Source: Verrucomicrobiota bacterium (GTDB taxonomy: Bacteria; Verrucomicrobiota; Verrucomicrobiia; Opitutales; Opitutaceae). From it: a stretch of DNA of 31,635 bases. Of this stretch, positions 8,095 to 15,976 are shown one piece after another (positions within the stretch are counted from its first letter, which is position 1; each line of letters starts with the position of its first letter). Location of the stretch: the NCBI GenBank assembly GCA_023446865.1, contig JAEXPL010000406.1, forward strand, positions 1-31,635, given 5' to 3'. The notes below the pieces were generated by a model. It was not told the DNA's origin. It made no database searches and saw nothing but the letters and a program-made list of their open reading frames with translations. A program made the translations under genes and the position numbers.

Positions 8095-8853
8095 ATGTCC
8101 GTCGCCCTCGCCGACCTCGTCGCCCACTGCCACCAACGCCTCGGCCTGCCCGGTTTCCCCGATTTTCCCGGCTCTCACAACGGCCTGCAGGTCGAGAACA
8201 ACGGCACCGTCACCCGCCTCGGCGCCGCGGTCGACGCCGGCCTCGAGACCTTCCGCGCGGCCGCCGCCGCCGGGGTGGACTTCCTGCTTGTGCACCACGG
8301 CCTGTTCTGGGACGGCGCCCGCCCCTTCGTCGGCGCCCAGCGCGAACGACTCTGCGTCGCCTTCGCCGCCAACCTCGCCGTCTATTCTGCCCACCTGCCG
8401 CTCGACGCCCACCCCGAGCTCGGCAACAACGCCCAGCTCGCCCGTGCCCTCGGACTGTCGCCGGTCCGTGGATTCCTCCCATACCAGGGCCGCGACATCG
8501 GCCTCGTCACCGCCGCCCCGGCCGATCGCTCCACCCTGCGCGCCAAGCTCCAGGCGCAATTTCCCGCCGGCGTCACCGCACTCGAGTTCGGTCCGGAGCA
8601 CCCGCACGAGATCGCCCTGCTCACCGGCTCCGGCATGAGCGCGCTCGACTCCCTCGCCCCGGCCGGGCTCGACACCCTCGTCACCGGCGAGCTCAAGCAG
8701 GCCGTCTTCAACCGCGCCCAGGAGGATGGCCTCAACCTCTACCTCTGCGGCCACTACGCCACCGAGACCTTCGGCGTGCGCGCCCTCGCCGCCGAGCTCG
8801 CCACCCGGTTCGACCTGCCCTGGACCTTTCTTCCCAGCGACTGCCCGCTCTGA
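8095..8853 (+). CDS. Nif3-like dinuclear metal centre hexameric protein
   Basis: A 252-residue member of the Nif3/YbgI/DUF34 family, a cytosolic toroidal hexamer with a two-metal site in each subunit. Metal-ligand motifs are visible: LVHHG near residues 65-69, the LPLDAH segment near 101-106, and CGHYATETFG near the C-terminus. The molecular role of the family is unsettled; members have been linked to GTP cyclohydrolase type 1 activity or metal handling. The length matches the short bacterial form without the central PII-like insert. The ATG at 8095 follows the PEP-CTERM stop by 10 bases and has no Shine-Dalgarno sequence. The gene is 44 bases upstream of aroQ. Confidence 0.9.
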   Translation: MSVALADLVAHCHQRLGLPGFPDFPGSHNGLQVENNGTVTRLGAAVDAGLETFRAAAAAGVDFLLVHHGLFWDGARPFVGAQRERLCVAFAANLAVYSAHLPLDAHPELGNNAQLARALGLSPVRGFLPYQGRDIGLVTAAPADRSTLRAKLQAQFPAGVTALEFGPEHPHEIALLTGSGMSALDSLAPAGLDTLVTGELKQAVFNRAQEDGLNLYLCGHYATETFGVRALAAELATRFDLPWTFLPSDCPL

Positions 8854-8897
8854 GCGCCGCCTTGCCTCCGCGCCTCCGGCCCTTCACTACTCCCGCC

Positions 8898-9332
8898 ATG
8901 AAGAAGCTCGCCATCCTCAACGGCCCCAACCTCGACCGCCTCGGCAAACGCGAACCCGCGGTCTACGGCCACGCCACGCTCGCCGATCTCGAGCGCGACC
9001 TCCGCGCCGCGTTCGCGGGCCGTCCGGTGGAGTTCGAGTTCTTCCAGAGCAACCACGAGGGCGCGCTCATCGATTGCATCGCCTCGCTCGCCGACCGGAA
9101 GTTCGACGGTTTCGTCATCAACCCCGGCGGTCTCACCCACACCAGCGTCGCGCTGCGCGATTCCATCGCCGGTTCCGGCCTGCCCGCCATCGAGGTGCAC
9201 ATTTCCAACGTCCACGCCCGCGAGGAATTCCGCCACAAGTCCGTCACTGCCGGCGCCTGTCTCGGCGTGATCGCCGGCCTCGGCCTGCCCGGCTACCGGG
9301 CTGCGCTCGAGTTCCTCGTCGCTCGGGGCTGA
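8898..9332 (+). CDS. aroQ: Type II 3-dehydroquinate dehydratase
   Basis: Converts 3-dehydroquinate to 3-dehydroshikimate, the third step of the shikimate pathway, in the cytosol as a dodecamer. At 144 residues it has the normal length. Diagnostic motifs are the opening LAILNGPNLDRLGKREP with catalytic Tyr23 in the flexible lid (AVYG), the SNHEGALID block, INPGGLTHTSVALRD, and HISNVHAREEFRHKS with catalytic His101. The frame is open from an earlier ATG at 8862, but family homology begins at 8898. No other shikimate gene is nearby, so the gene is dispersed. Confidence 0.97.
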   Translation: MKKLAILNGPNLDRLGKREPAVYGHATLADLERDLRAAFAGRPVEFEFFQSNHEGALIDCIASLADRKFDGFVINPGGLTHTSVALRDSIAGSGLPAIEVHISNVHAREEFRHKSVTAGACLGVIAGLGLPGYRAALEFLVARG

Positions 9333-9342
9333 ACCGCGTCCC

Positions 9343-9849
9343 GTGACCGCTCCCGACGCCGCCGCGCCGGCGTGGTTCGTCTGCCACACGAAGCCACGCT
9401 GCGAGAAGAAGTTCGCCGACCTCCTCGTCCGCGAGTCCTTGCCGCACCGCCTGCCGCTCGTCGCGAGCGAACGCCGCTACGGCGCTCGTATCCGTCGTTT
9501 CACCAAACCGCTTTTTCCCGGCTACGTCTTCGCCCAGGTGGAGCCAACGCGCCGCAGCCGCCTCTACCAGCAGGATCTGCTCGTGCGGTTCCTCCCCGTG
9601 CCCGACGAGGCCGCCTTCCTCGTGCAGCTCGCCGCCATCGAGTCGCTCGTCGCCTCCGGGCTGGAGGCCACACTGCATCCGCTGCTCAAGCACGGGGCGC
9701 GCGTGAAGATCGTCAGCGGCCCGCTCCGGGGCGTCGAAGGCATGGTCGAGAACCCGCACTCGCCCAAGGGCGTCGTGATCGCGATGGACGTCCTGCAGCA
9801 GGGCGTGCTCGTCGCCGTCCCGCTCGCCGACCTCAAGCTCCTGCCCTGA
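9343..9849 (+). CDS. NusG/RfaH-family transcription elongation factor paralogue
   Basis: A 168-residue NusG-like protein. The N-terminal NGN domain starts with AWFVCHTKPRCEKKFADLL and includes RRFTKPLFPGYVFAQVE; these are typical contacts to the beta' clamp helices. A C-terminal KOW domain contains HGARVKIVSGPLRGVEGMVE and ends in a predicted beta-hairpin. The start is GTG, 10 bases after aroQ. Its location away from secE and the L11/L1 ribosomal genes argues that it is a specialised paralogue (RfaH, UpxY or LoaP type), which usually antiterminates long polysaccharide or secondary-metabolite operons. Its target here is unknown. It could be cotranscribed with the PEP-CTERM gene upstream. Confidence 0.85.
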   Translation: MTAPDAAAPAWFVCHTKPRCEKKFADLLVRESLPHRLPLVASERRYGARIRRFTKPLFPGYVFAQVEPTRRSRLYQQDLLVRFLPVPDEAAFLVQLAAIESLVASGLEATLHPLLKHGARVKIVSGPLRGVEGMVENPHSPKGVVIAMDVLQQGVLVAVPLADLKLLP

Positions 9850-9925
9850 ACCATCCTCGCCCGGCGCCGCCCCGGACTTTGCTCCGCTGCTTTCCCTGCG
9901 CGATCTTCCGTCTACGCTGCCCCCC

Positions 9926-10354
9926 ATGGCCGACCCGAACCCACCGCCCCGCACCCCGCGCGGACAACTCGTCATCCGCACCATCGCCATGCCGGCCGAC
10001 ACCAATGCCGCCGGCGACATCTTCGGCGGCTGGCTCATGTCGCAGATGGACATCGGCGGCGCCATCCTCGCCCACCAGATCGCGCGCTGCCGCGTGACCA
10101 CCGTCGCCGTCGACGCCATGGAGTTCCACCACGCGGTCAACGTCGGCGACACCATCGCCTGCTTCGCCGAACTGCTGCGCGTCGGGCGCACCTCGATGCG
10201 CATCCACATCGAAGTCTGGGTCCAGCGCCACTTCGAGCGTACCGAGCGCTGCGTCACCGAGGGGGTGTTCACCTACGTGGCGCTCGGCGAGACCTGCCAG
10301 CCCCGCCCGGTCTACCGCGAAGACAATCCCGCTCCGCCCGATCCCGGCCCGTAG
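9926..10354 (+). CDS. yciA: Acyl-CoA thioesterase, YciA-type hotdog protein
   Basis: A cytosolic single-hotdog acyl-CoA thioesterase of 142 residues that hydrolyses short and medium acyl-CoAs. The signature TNAAGDIFGGWLMSQMDIGG (about 25-44) is almost identical to that of YciA, including the catalytic Asp in QMD. It is followed by the VAVDAMEFHHAVNVGD strand-loop and the SMRIHIEVWV strand that packs in the hexamer. The ATG is preceded by CCCCCC with no ribosome-binding sequence; a TACGCT box 7 bases upstream could be a -10 element, which would make the transcript nearly leaderless. It converges with gspF after only 20 bases. Confidence 0.93.
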   Translation: MADPNPPPRTPRGQLVIRTIAMPADTNAAGDIFGGWLMSQMDIGGAILAHQIARCRVTTVAVDAMEFHHAVNVGDTIACFAELLRVGRTSMRIHIEVWVQRHFERTERCVTEGVFTYVALGETCQPRPVYREDNPAPPDPGP

Positions 10355-10374
10355 CCGCGCGCGGCCGGCGCTGC

Positions 10375-11622
10375 TCAGCTCATCGTCTGGATGATGCGTA
10401 CGATCGGGAGGAACAACGCGATCACGATCGTCCCGACCGTCACCGCGAGAAAGACGATCAACAGCGGTTCCAGCAGCGCCGTGAGCCCGCCCACCGCCGT
10501 GTCCACTTCCTCGTCGTAGGCGTCGGCCACGCGCCCGAGCATCTCCGCCAACGCGCCCGTCTCCTCGCCCACGGCGACCATGCTCTCGAGCAGATCTGGA
10601 AAACGCCGGGTCGCGCGCAGTGCCGCGGCGAGCCCCACGCCGGCCTGCACCTGCGCCCGCACCGCGTCGAGCGCCGCGGCGAACACCGCATTGTCCGCCG
10701 TGTCACGCGCCACCAGCAGCGCCTGCAGGATCGGCACCCCGTTGCCCAGCATCGTCCCGAGCGTGCGTGCGAACCGCGCCACCGCCGTCTTGCGCCTGAG
10801 TTCGCCGAGCGCCGGCAGGCGCAACGCCGCCGCGTCGAGCAGTCGCTGCCCCCGCGATGTCCGCCGCACCACGGCATGCAACACCGCCAGCCCCGCGGCG
10901 CCCAGTGCGATCCAGCCCGCGTGCGCGCCCACAAAGTCGCTCGTCGCCAGCACCGCCTGCGTGAGCCCGGGCATCTCGGCCCCGCGGAGCTGCTCCTGGA
11001 AGATCGTGCGAAACTTCGGCACCACAAACAGCATCAGGCCAGTGAGGATGAGCACCGTCACCGTCAGCACCGCCACCGGGTAGTACAACGCCGCCTTCAC
11101 GCGACGCCGGATCCGGTCCGCCTTCTCCAGAAACCGCGCGAGTTGCAGCAACGCCACCTCCAGGTGCCCACCCGCCTCGCCGGCCCGGACCATCCCGACA
11201 TAGACCTCCGGAAACACCCGCCGCCGCTTCCCCATCGCGACCGAGAGGCTTTCGCCCGCGACAATCCCCGCCGCCAACTCCGCGATCACCGCCCGGAACG
11301 CCGGGCGGCGCTCCTGTCGTTCGAGGACCTGCAACGCCCGCAGCAGCGGCAAGCCCGCCTGCACCAACGTGCCGAGCTGCCGGGTGAACTCCGCCAGCCC
11401 GTGGGCGTTCACGACCCGCCCCAACGTCATCGGCGTCCGCCGCCGCGCTCGCGTCTCCGTGTCGACCCGCCCCGCGCCGGCCTCGCCGCCGGCGCCGATG
11501 CTGGTCAGATAGAACCCGCGTTGCCGTACCTCCGTCGCCGCGTGCTCCGCCGTCGCCGCCTCCAGCGTTCCGCTGCGTTCCCGGCCCGTTCCGTCGACCG
11601 CCGTGAAATCGAATCTCGGCAT
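10375..11622 (-). CDS. gspF: Type II secretion/type IV pilus inner-membrane protein, GspF/PilC family
   Basis: A 415-residue polytopic inner-membrane platform protein of the type II secretion or type IV pilus machinery, where it links the assembly ATPase to the growing pseudopilus. It begins with the short soluble segment FDFTAVDGTGRERSG, typical of GspF, then shows two T2SSF repeats (about 85-210 and 285-410), each with conserved FTRQLGTLVQAGLPLLRAL or FARTLGTMLGNGVPILQAL helices. Three hydrophobic segments are visible. The ATG at 11622 is chosen because homology starts there; the frame is open to 11688. No gspE, gspG or other pilus gene lies nearby, so it is an orphan. Type II and type IV systems cannot be distinguished from this gene alone. 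Confidence 0.92.
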   Translation of the reverse strand: MPRFDFTAVDGTGRERSGTLEAATAEHAATEVRQRGFYLTSIGAGGEAGAGRVDTETRARRRTPMTLGRVVNAHGLAEFTRQLGTLVQAGLPLLRALQVLERQERRPAFRAVIAELAAGIVAGESLSVAMGKRRRVFPEVYVGMVRAGEAGGHLEVALLQLARFLEKADRIRRRVKAALYYPVAVLTVTVLILTGLMLFVVPKFRTIFQEQLRGAEMPGLTQAVLATSDFVGAHAGWIALGAAGLAVLHAVVRRTSRGQRLLDAAALRLPALGELRRKTAVARFARTLGTMLGNGVPILQALLVARDTADNAVFAAALDAVRAQVQAGVGLAAALRATRRFPDLLESMVAVGEETGALAEMLGRVADAYDEEVDTAVGGLTALLEPLLIVFLAVTVGTIVIALFLPIVRIIQTMS

Positions 11623-11730
11623 CCACAAACCGAATGCCGCTTCCGCCGCCCTCTGTGAAGCGAAAATTCGCCCGCCGCCGTTAGGCACCCCCGGCCGCGG
11701 TGCCGGCGGCCCTACCCGCGCATCCGCTGC

Positions 11731-13155
11731 TCACCGCGCCTGCAGCACGTGCTGGTTGGCCATGGTGATGCCGCTAAGCATCGCGCCGGTGATGCCCAGA
11801 AAACCCTGATCGGTACCGATGAGCACCAGATTCGCCCACGAGGTACGGCCGTCGCGCACCTTCTGCGGCGCCCCGTAGATCGCACCGCCGCGATGCCCGG
11901 TATAGCGCTCCACGGTGAGCGGCGTGAACATGTCGGTCGCGAGCGTCGCCGCCTCGACAGCGTCGGCCGGGACCGCGGCCAGGAAACGTCGCGCACTTGC
12001 CGCCATCTCACCGAACCAGCGCTGTTTCTCCGCGCGGTACTGCGGCTCGGGCATCGCCGCCCACGCGGCATGGCTGGCCAGACTCGTGACTCGCACGCAG
12101 CCCTCCGCCATCGCGCGGTCACCGAAGGCGAAGTTGTTGGGGAAACAGATCACGCCGCTGCGCAGGTCGACCGGCCCTGCGGGGTTGGCGAACTCGAAAC
12201 GCTCCGAGTCGTTGAAGAACACGATGGTCTCGTTCCAGCCAAAGTCGCCGGGCCGGCGATTGAGCACCTGGAGCGCCTCCACGAACCCACGCCGCTCGCG
12301 GGCCCCCGGAGTCGCGGCCGCCGCGGCGGCCGGATTCTCCTCGCACAGCAGCCGCGTCTCGTCGGCGCCGGCCGAGCTGAGCACCCAGTCGGCAGTGACG
12401 GTCTCGCCGTTGTCCAGTTCGAGCGCGGTCACCCGGCCGCCGCCGGTGCGGAGCCGGCGGACACCGCATTTCATCCGGCGTTCGCCGCCGCTCTCGCGCA
12501 GCCGCTCGGTGAGCAGCCGGAGCACGACGCGGATGCCATCGAAGGGCCGCGCAAAGCCCTCGAGGTACACCGCCTTGAACATGATCACGAACTGCAGCGC
12601 ATCCATGTCGCGCGGCGTGGCGCTCCCGTAGTAGAACATCGGGCACAGCAGCATGTCCTCGAGCACCGGGTCGGTGAGATGCCGGCGGAGCATCTCGCGG
12701 GCGGAATATCCGGGAGAAACCGTCACCGTGTCGTCGAAGGCGCGCAGCTCCGCCAGGAACCGCCGGTAGCCGTCGATCTGGGCGGGAAACTCCCGTGCGA
12801 CCTCCGCCTCGAGCAGGGCGCCGCCGTTGTCCCAGCGCAGTTCGCGCCCCGGGAAACGCACGGCCGAGCCCAGCTGCGGGCAGAGGTCGAGGGCGTCGCG
12901 CTCGAGGCGCAGCTGGCGCAGGAGCTTGCCCAACGCGGTGCCGCGGACCTCGCGCGGCACGAAGTTGGTCATCGCGTGGAGGCCCACATCGAACTTGCGG
13001 CCGCCGACGCTGTAGAAGCTGTTGAGCCCGCCCACGACGTTGTGCCGCTCGAACAGGCAGACCCTCTTGCCGAAGTGCGCCAGGCGCACTCCGGCGGCCA
13101 GCGCGGACAGGCCGGCTCCGATGATGGCGACGTCGTAATGGCTGGTGCTGGGCAT
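11731..13155 (-). CDS. FAD-dependent oxidoreductase, phytoene desaturase/retinol saturase-like
   Basis: A 474-residue flavoprotein of the CrtI/RetSat-like amine-oxidase superfamily. The N-terminal dinucleotide-binding motif is YDVAIIGAGLSALAAGVRLA with a downstream acidic residue in CLFERHNVVGG, followed by the family's FDVGLHAMTN block. The C-terminus has the second FAD contact WANLVLIGTDQGFLGITGAM. Relatives act on polyene or isoprenoid chains (carotenoid desaturation, isomerisation or saturation), but the family is broad and the substrate is not evident. No phytoene synthase or other carotenoid gene is in the window. The start at 13155 directly precedes the Rossmann motif; the frame runs on to 13269 without homology. 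It is transcribed divergently from the REC-HDOD gene. Confidence 0.85.
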   Translation of the reverse strand: MPSTSHYDVAIIGAGLSALAAGVRLAHFGKRVCLFERHNVVGGLNSFYSVGGRKFDVGLHAMTNFVPREVRGTALGKLLRQLRLERDALDLCPQLGSAVRFPGRELRWDNGGALLEAEVAREFPAQIDGYRRFLAELRAFDDTVTVSPGYSAREMLRRHLTDPVLEDMLLCPMFYYGSATPRDMDALQFVIMFKAVYLEGFARPFDGIRVVLRLLTERLRESGGERRMKCGVRRLRTGGGRVTALELDNGETVTADWVLSSAGADETRLLCEENPAAAAAATPGARERRGFVEALQVLNRRPGDFGWNETIVFFNDSERFEFANPAGPVDLRSGVICFPNNFAFGDRAMAEGCVRVTSLASHAAWAAMPEPQYRAEKQRWFGEMAASARRFLAAVPADAVEAATLATDMFTPLTVERYTGHRGGAIYGAPQKVRDGRTSWANLVLIGTDQGFLGITGAMLSGITMANQHVLQAR

Positions 13156-13371
13156 GGCTCGTGGGCGAGCAGGACGCTCGCGGGCGGCGCGCCTCCGATC
13201 AATGCCCAAGTGCGCCGGTCCGGCTACCGGCGGCCCCGGGCCCGTTCGCTGCAAACCCGGTGCGGCCACTTGCCATTACAGCCGGACCGCATTTGTCCGA
13301 TACTTCTAGGGGAATACCAGTCCATCCCCTCCCGCCCACGCCTGTCGTGGGTCGTCCCCCTCCGTCCCCCA

Positions 13372-15066
13372 ATGGCCAACGTCCTCCTCCTCGATGCCAA
13401 TGAAGTGGCGGCCCGCGCCATGCAAGCCATCCTCGCGCGCGGCCACCACCGTTGCACCGTGGCCGTGAACAGCGCCGATGCGTGGAAGGCGCTCCACGAT
13501 CTGGTGAACTTCGACATGGTGTTCCTCGAGCTCGAGCTGAGCGGAGAGAAGGGCATCGATTTCCTCCAACGGCTCCGGGACGACGCGTTCCTCAAGCAGA
13601 TCCCGGTCATCATCTACACCACCGTTGGCGACCATGCCACCGTCCGGAAGATTCTTCTGCTCAAGGTCCAGAACTACCTCATCAAACCATACAACGACGA
13701 ACACATCTTCCGCGAAATCACCAAGGCCTGCGCCAATCCTTGGCGCGCGCTCCAGTTCGAGGAGGAGAAATCGTTCTGCGCACAGATGGGTTACGCTCCG
13801 GCCAACCTTCGCGCCATGCGCGAGGAGCTCGCCGAGTCGCTCGAGAGAAGTCGCGCCTTTTTCGAGGGGTGCGTCAGCACGCGCAACCCGCCGCAGGTCC
13901 ACGCCCGCATCGACGCCCTCACCGAGAAAGCGGAAGCCTCCGGCGTTTGGGGCGTCGTCGAGTACATGGCCACGGCGAAGGACAAGGCGAGCGCGGGCGA
14001 CTGGACCTTCTTCAAACGCTGTTCCGAGGATCTCGCCTACGCCCGCGAGCTCATTCTCCTCCACCTCGACCCCAAGCGCCTCGTCGCCGGCGCGATGAGC
14101 GAGGAGGAGAAAGAGGTTCAACGCGAGTCCGAGGCCCGTGCCCTCTGGATGCACGCCGACGTCGACAAGAGCGGCCCCATGATCTCCGGCGAAGAAGTGC
14201 TCCTCCAAGCCGAGGCGCTCCCGGCGTGCCCGACGATCGATTCCGTGGCCGCCGCCTTCCAGATGACGGCCGACCGCACCACGACCAATCTCACCCAGAT
14301 CAACGATCTCGTCGCCAAGGACCCCGCGCTCATCACCCAGGTGCTCATCGCGGCCAACCACCTCGATCACGACGAGATGACCATCATCGACGACCCACGC
14401 ACCGCCGTGGGCCTGCTCGGCAATCTCAAGCTCACCGCCATCGCCAAGACCTTGCCCACCATCCCGGCGCGCCACATGCACGTGCCGCCGATCACCTGGG
14501 TGCATTTCTGGATGTTCCAGATGGGGGTCGCCCGCCTCGCCCAGTTCACCGCGCGTTACCTCGAATTCGAGCTGCTCGTCGGCCGGGCGTACACCGCCGG
14601 GCTTCTCCAGGACATCGGCAAGCTGCTTCTGCTGAAGCTCTTTCCCTTCGGCTTCCCCGCGATGGTCAACTACGCCCGCGAGCACAAGGTCCCGCTCCAC
14701 GAAGCCGAGACGAAGTTCATCGGCTGCACCACCCGCGAACTCGGCGAACGCTTCGCCACCAAGCACGGCCTTCCGCCGGCCCTCTGCCGCGTCATCCGCT
14801 GGACCGAAGCTCCGCAGAACGCCGGCGATGATAGCGAACTGGTCGGCGTCGTCTCCCTCGCCCGCGATCTCTGCCTGCACAACCATGTCGGTTTCTCCGG
14901 CGACACCCCGAAGGACACCGCGCCCCCGCTCGAGGATACGCTCGCTTGGCAGGTGCTCCGCACGCGGGTCTTCCCCAGTTTCAACCTGAAGAAATTCGAG
15001 TCCGAGGCCCACGCGCTCTGCCTTGAGCTCAAGCAGTCCCTCGCCGGCAAACAGCAGCAGAGCTGA
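13372..15066 (+). CDS. REC-HDOD signalling protein with degenerate receiver and HD motifs
   Basis: A 564-residue cytosolic regulator. Residues 1-120 form a response-regulator receiver fold, with conserved Thr83/84 and Lys105 (YLIKPY). However, the phosphoacceptor Asp is replaced by Glu53 (FDMVFLELELSG), and the acidic pair at the start reads D8-A9. A helical linker (about 130-280) follows. The HDOD domain covers about 283-490, with the HD doublet changed to Q413-D414 (LLQDIGK); loss of the catalytic His is usual in HDOD domains, which act as scaffolds rather than phosphodiesterases. It may serve as a fixed-state output protein. ATG 13372 is where homology begins, although the frame is open far upstream, antisense to the oxidoreductase. 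It converges with the pseudouridine synthase gene. Confidence 0.9.
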   Translation: MANVLLLDANEVAARAMQAILARGHHRCTVAVNSADAWKALHDLVNFDMVFLELELSGEKGIDFLQRLRDDAFLKQIPVIIYTTVGDHATVRKILLLKVQNYLIKPYNDEHIFREITKACANPWRALQFEEEKSFCAQMGYAPANLRAMREELAESLERSRAFFEGCVSTRNPPQVHARIDALTEKAEASGVWGVVEYMATAKDKASAGDWTFFKRCSEDLAYARELILLHLDPKRLVAGAMSEEEKEVQRESEARALWMHADVDKSGPMISGEEVLLQAEALPACPTIDSVAAAFQMTADRTTTNLTQINDLVAKDPALITQVLIAANHLDHDEMTIIDDPRTAVGLLGNLKLTAIAKTLPTIPARHMHVPPITWVHFWMFQMGVARLAQFTARYLEFELLVGRAYTAGLLQDIGKLLLLKLFPFGFPAMVNYAREHKVPLHEAETKFIGCTTRELGERFATKHGLPPALCRVIRWTEAPQNAGDDSELVGVVSLARDLCLHNHVGFSGDTPKDTAPPLEDTLAWQVLRTRVFPSFNLKKFESEAHALCLELKQSLAGKQQQS

Positions 15067-15202
15067 GCAGCCCAAGCCCCGGTCGAGCGCCGGACGTCGA
15101 ATACCGTGCGTCAAACCGCCGATGGCGGGCGTTCCTGCAAATTGGCCTTCGGGTCCGTACCCTCGACCCTCGGCTCTCGTCACTCGACCGATCGGCCACC
15201 GC

Positions 15203-15976
15203 TCACACCGCGCCTAGCGCCGCCTCGAACTCCGCCGGCAATTCCGCCCGAGCCCCGAAGCTCCACTCGCGGCCCTTCCACGCGTAGCGCACCTGCGTCT
15301 CCAAAGAATGGAGAAACAGCCGCTTCGTCCGCGCGACCTTGGCGAACTCGCGGTTCTTCCGGAAATCCCCATAGGTCTGGTCGCCCACGATTGGCAACTG
15401 CCGCCGCGCGCACTGGACCCGCAACTGGTGGGTTCGGCCCGTCCGTGGCTTCAGCTCAACCAACGCCAGCGGTTGCGCCCCCTGGGCCGCACGCAGCAGC
15501 CGAAATTCGCTCTCCGCCGGGATGTGTCCGCCGGCCGTGGACGAGCGCACGACCCCGCCCTTGCGTTCGACGGCGAGCCGGTCGCGCCACACCTCGCGCG
15601 GTGCCCGCGGCCGGCCGAACACCAGCGCCACGTAGGTCTTCGCGATCGCCTTGCGCTGAAACTGCGCCTTCACATCGGCCGCGAGTTTCCCGTCGGCCGC
15701 CACGAGGATCACACCCGAGGTGGCCGAATCGAGCCGGTTGAGCAGCCACAACCGCCGCTCCGCGCCGCTCGCCGCATCGGTCCATACGAAGCACTCGGCC
15801 TCGAGATCGTAGTCTGCGTCGAGCAGCGCCCGCCCCCGGTCCTGCCCGCGCTCGTTCGGATGCGAGAGCACGCCCGCCGGCTTCGCGAGTGCGCCCAGCC
15901 CGTTGGCATCGTGGCCGAGCAACTCCACCCCGGCGACGAGGGGAAGGTTGTTCCAGAATGTTGTGGCGGCACTCAC
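15203..15976 (-). CDS. RluA-family pseudouridine synthase
   Basis: A 257-residue RNA pseudouridine synthase of the RluA family, which isomerises specific uridines in rRNA or tRNA. The catalytic motif NRLDSATSGVIL carries Asp83; the usual His before RLD is Asn here. Downstream are KTYVALVFG, the RTGRTHQLRVQ block (conserved Arg and His) and VGDQTYGD. No S4 domain precedes the catalytic domain. The GTG start at 15976 overlaps the stop of the TonB-like gene in the sequence GTGA, a normal arrangement for translational coupling. The frame is open upstream inside that gene but has no homology there. It is the last gene of a maf, TonB-like, pseudouridine synthase operon. Which RNA and position it modifies cannot be told. 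Confidence 0.88.
   Translation of the reverse strand: MSAATTFWNNLPLVAGVELLGHDANGLGALAKPAGVLSHPNERGQDRGRALLDADYDLEAECFVWTDAASGAERRLWLLNRLDSATSGVILVAADGKLAADVKAQFQRKAIAKTYVALVFGRPRAPREVWRDRLAVERKGGVVRSSTAGGHIPAESEFRLLRAAQGAQPLALVELKPRTGRTHQLRVQCARRQLPIVGDQTYGDFRKNREFAKVARTKRLFLHSLETQVRYAWKGREWSFGARAELPAEFEAALGAV

Noticed and set aside
13270..13304. Possible promoter for the REC-HDOD gene (TTGCCA and GATACT)
   Set aside because: The spacer is 23 bases, and shifting the -35 to give 17 bases leaves a hexamer with only two consensus matches.
11749..13371. Long plus-strand open frame upstream of and continuous with the REC-HDOD gene
   Set aside because: It is antisense to the FAD oxidoreductase and arises from GC-rich third positions. 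Receiver-domain homology begins only at 13372.
15067..15202. Small CCGCC/GGCGG hairpin between the convergent HDOD and pseudouridine synthase genes
   Set aside because: The stem is only 5 bp with a 3-base loop and no T-tract, which is expected by chance at this GC content. Nothing else was seen in the gap.
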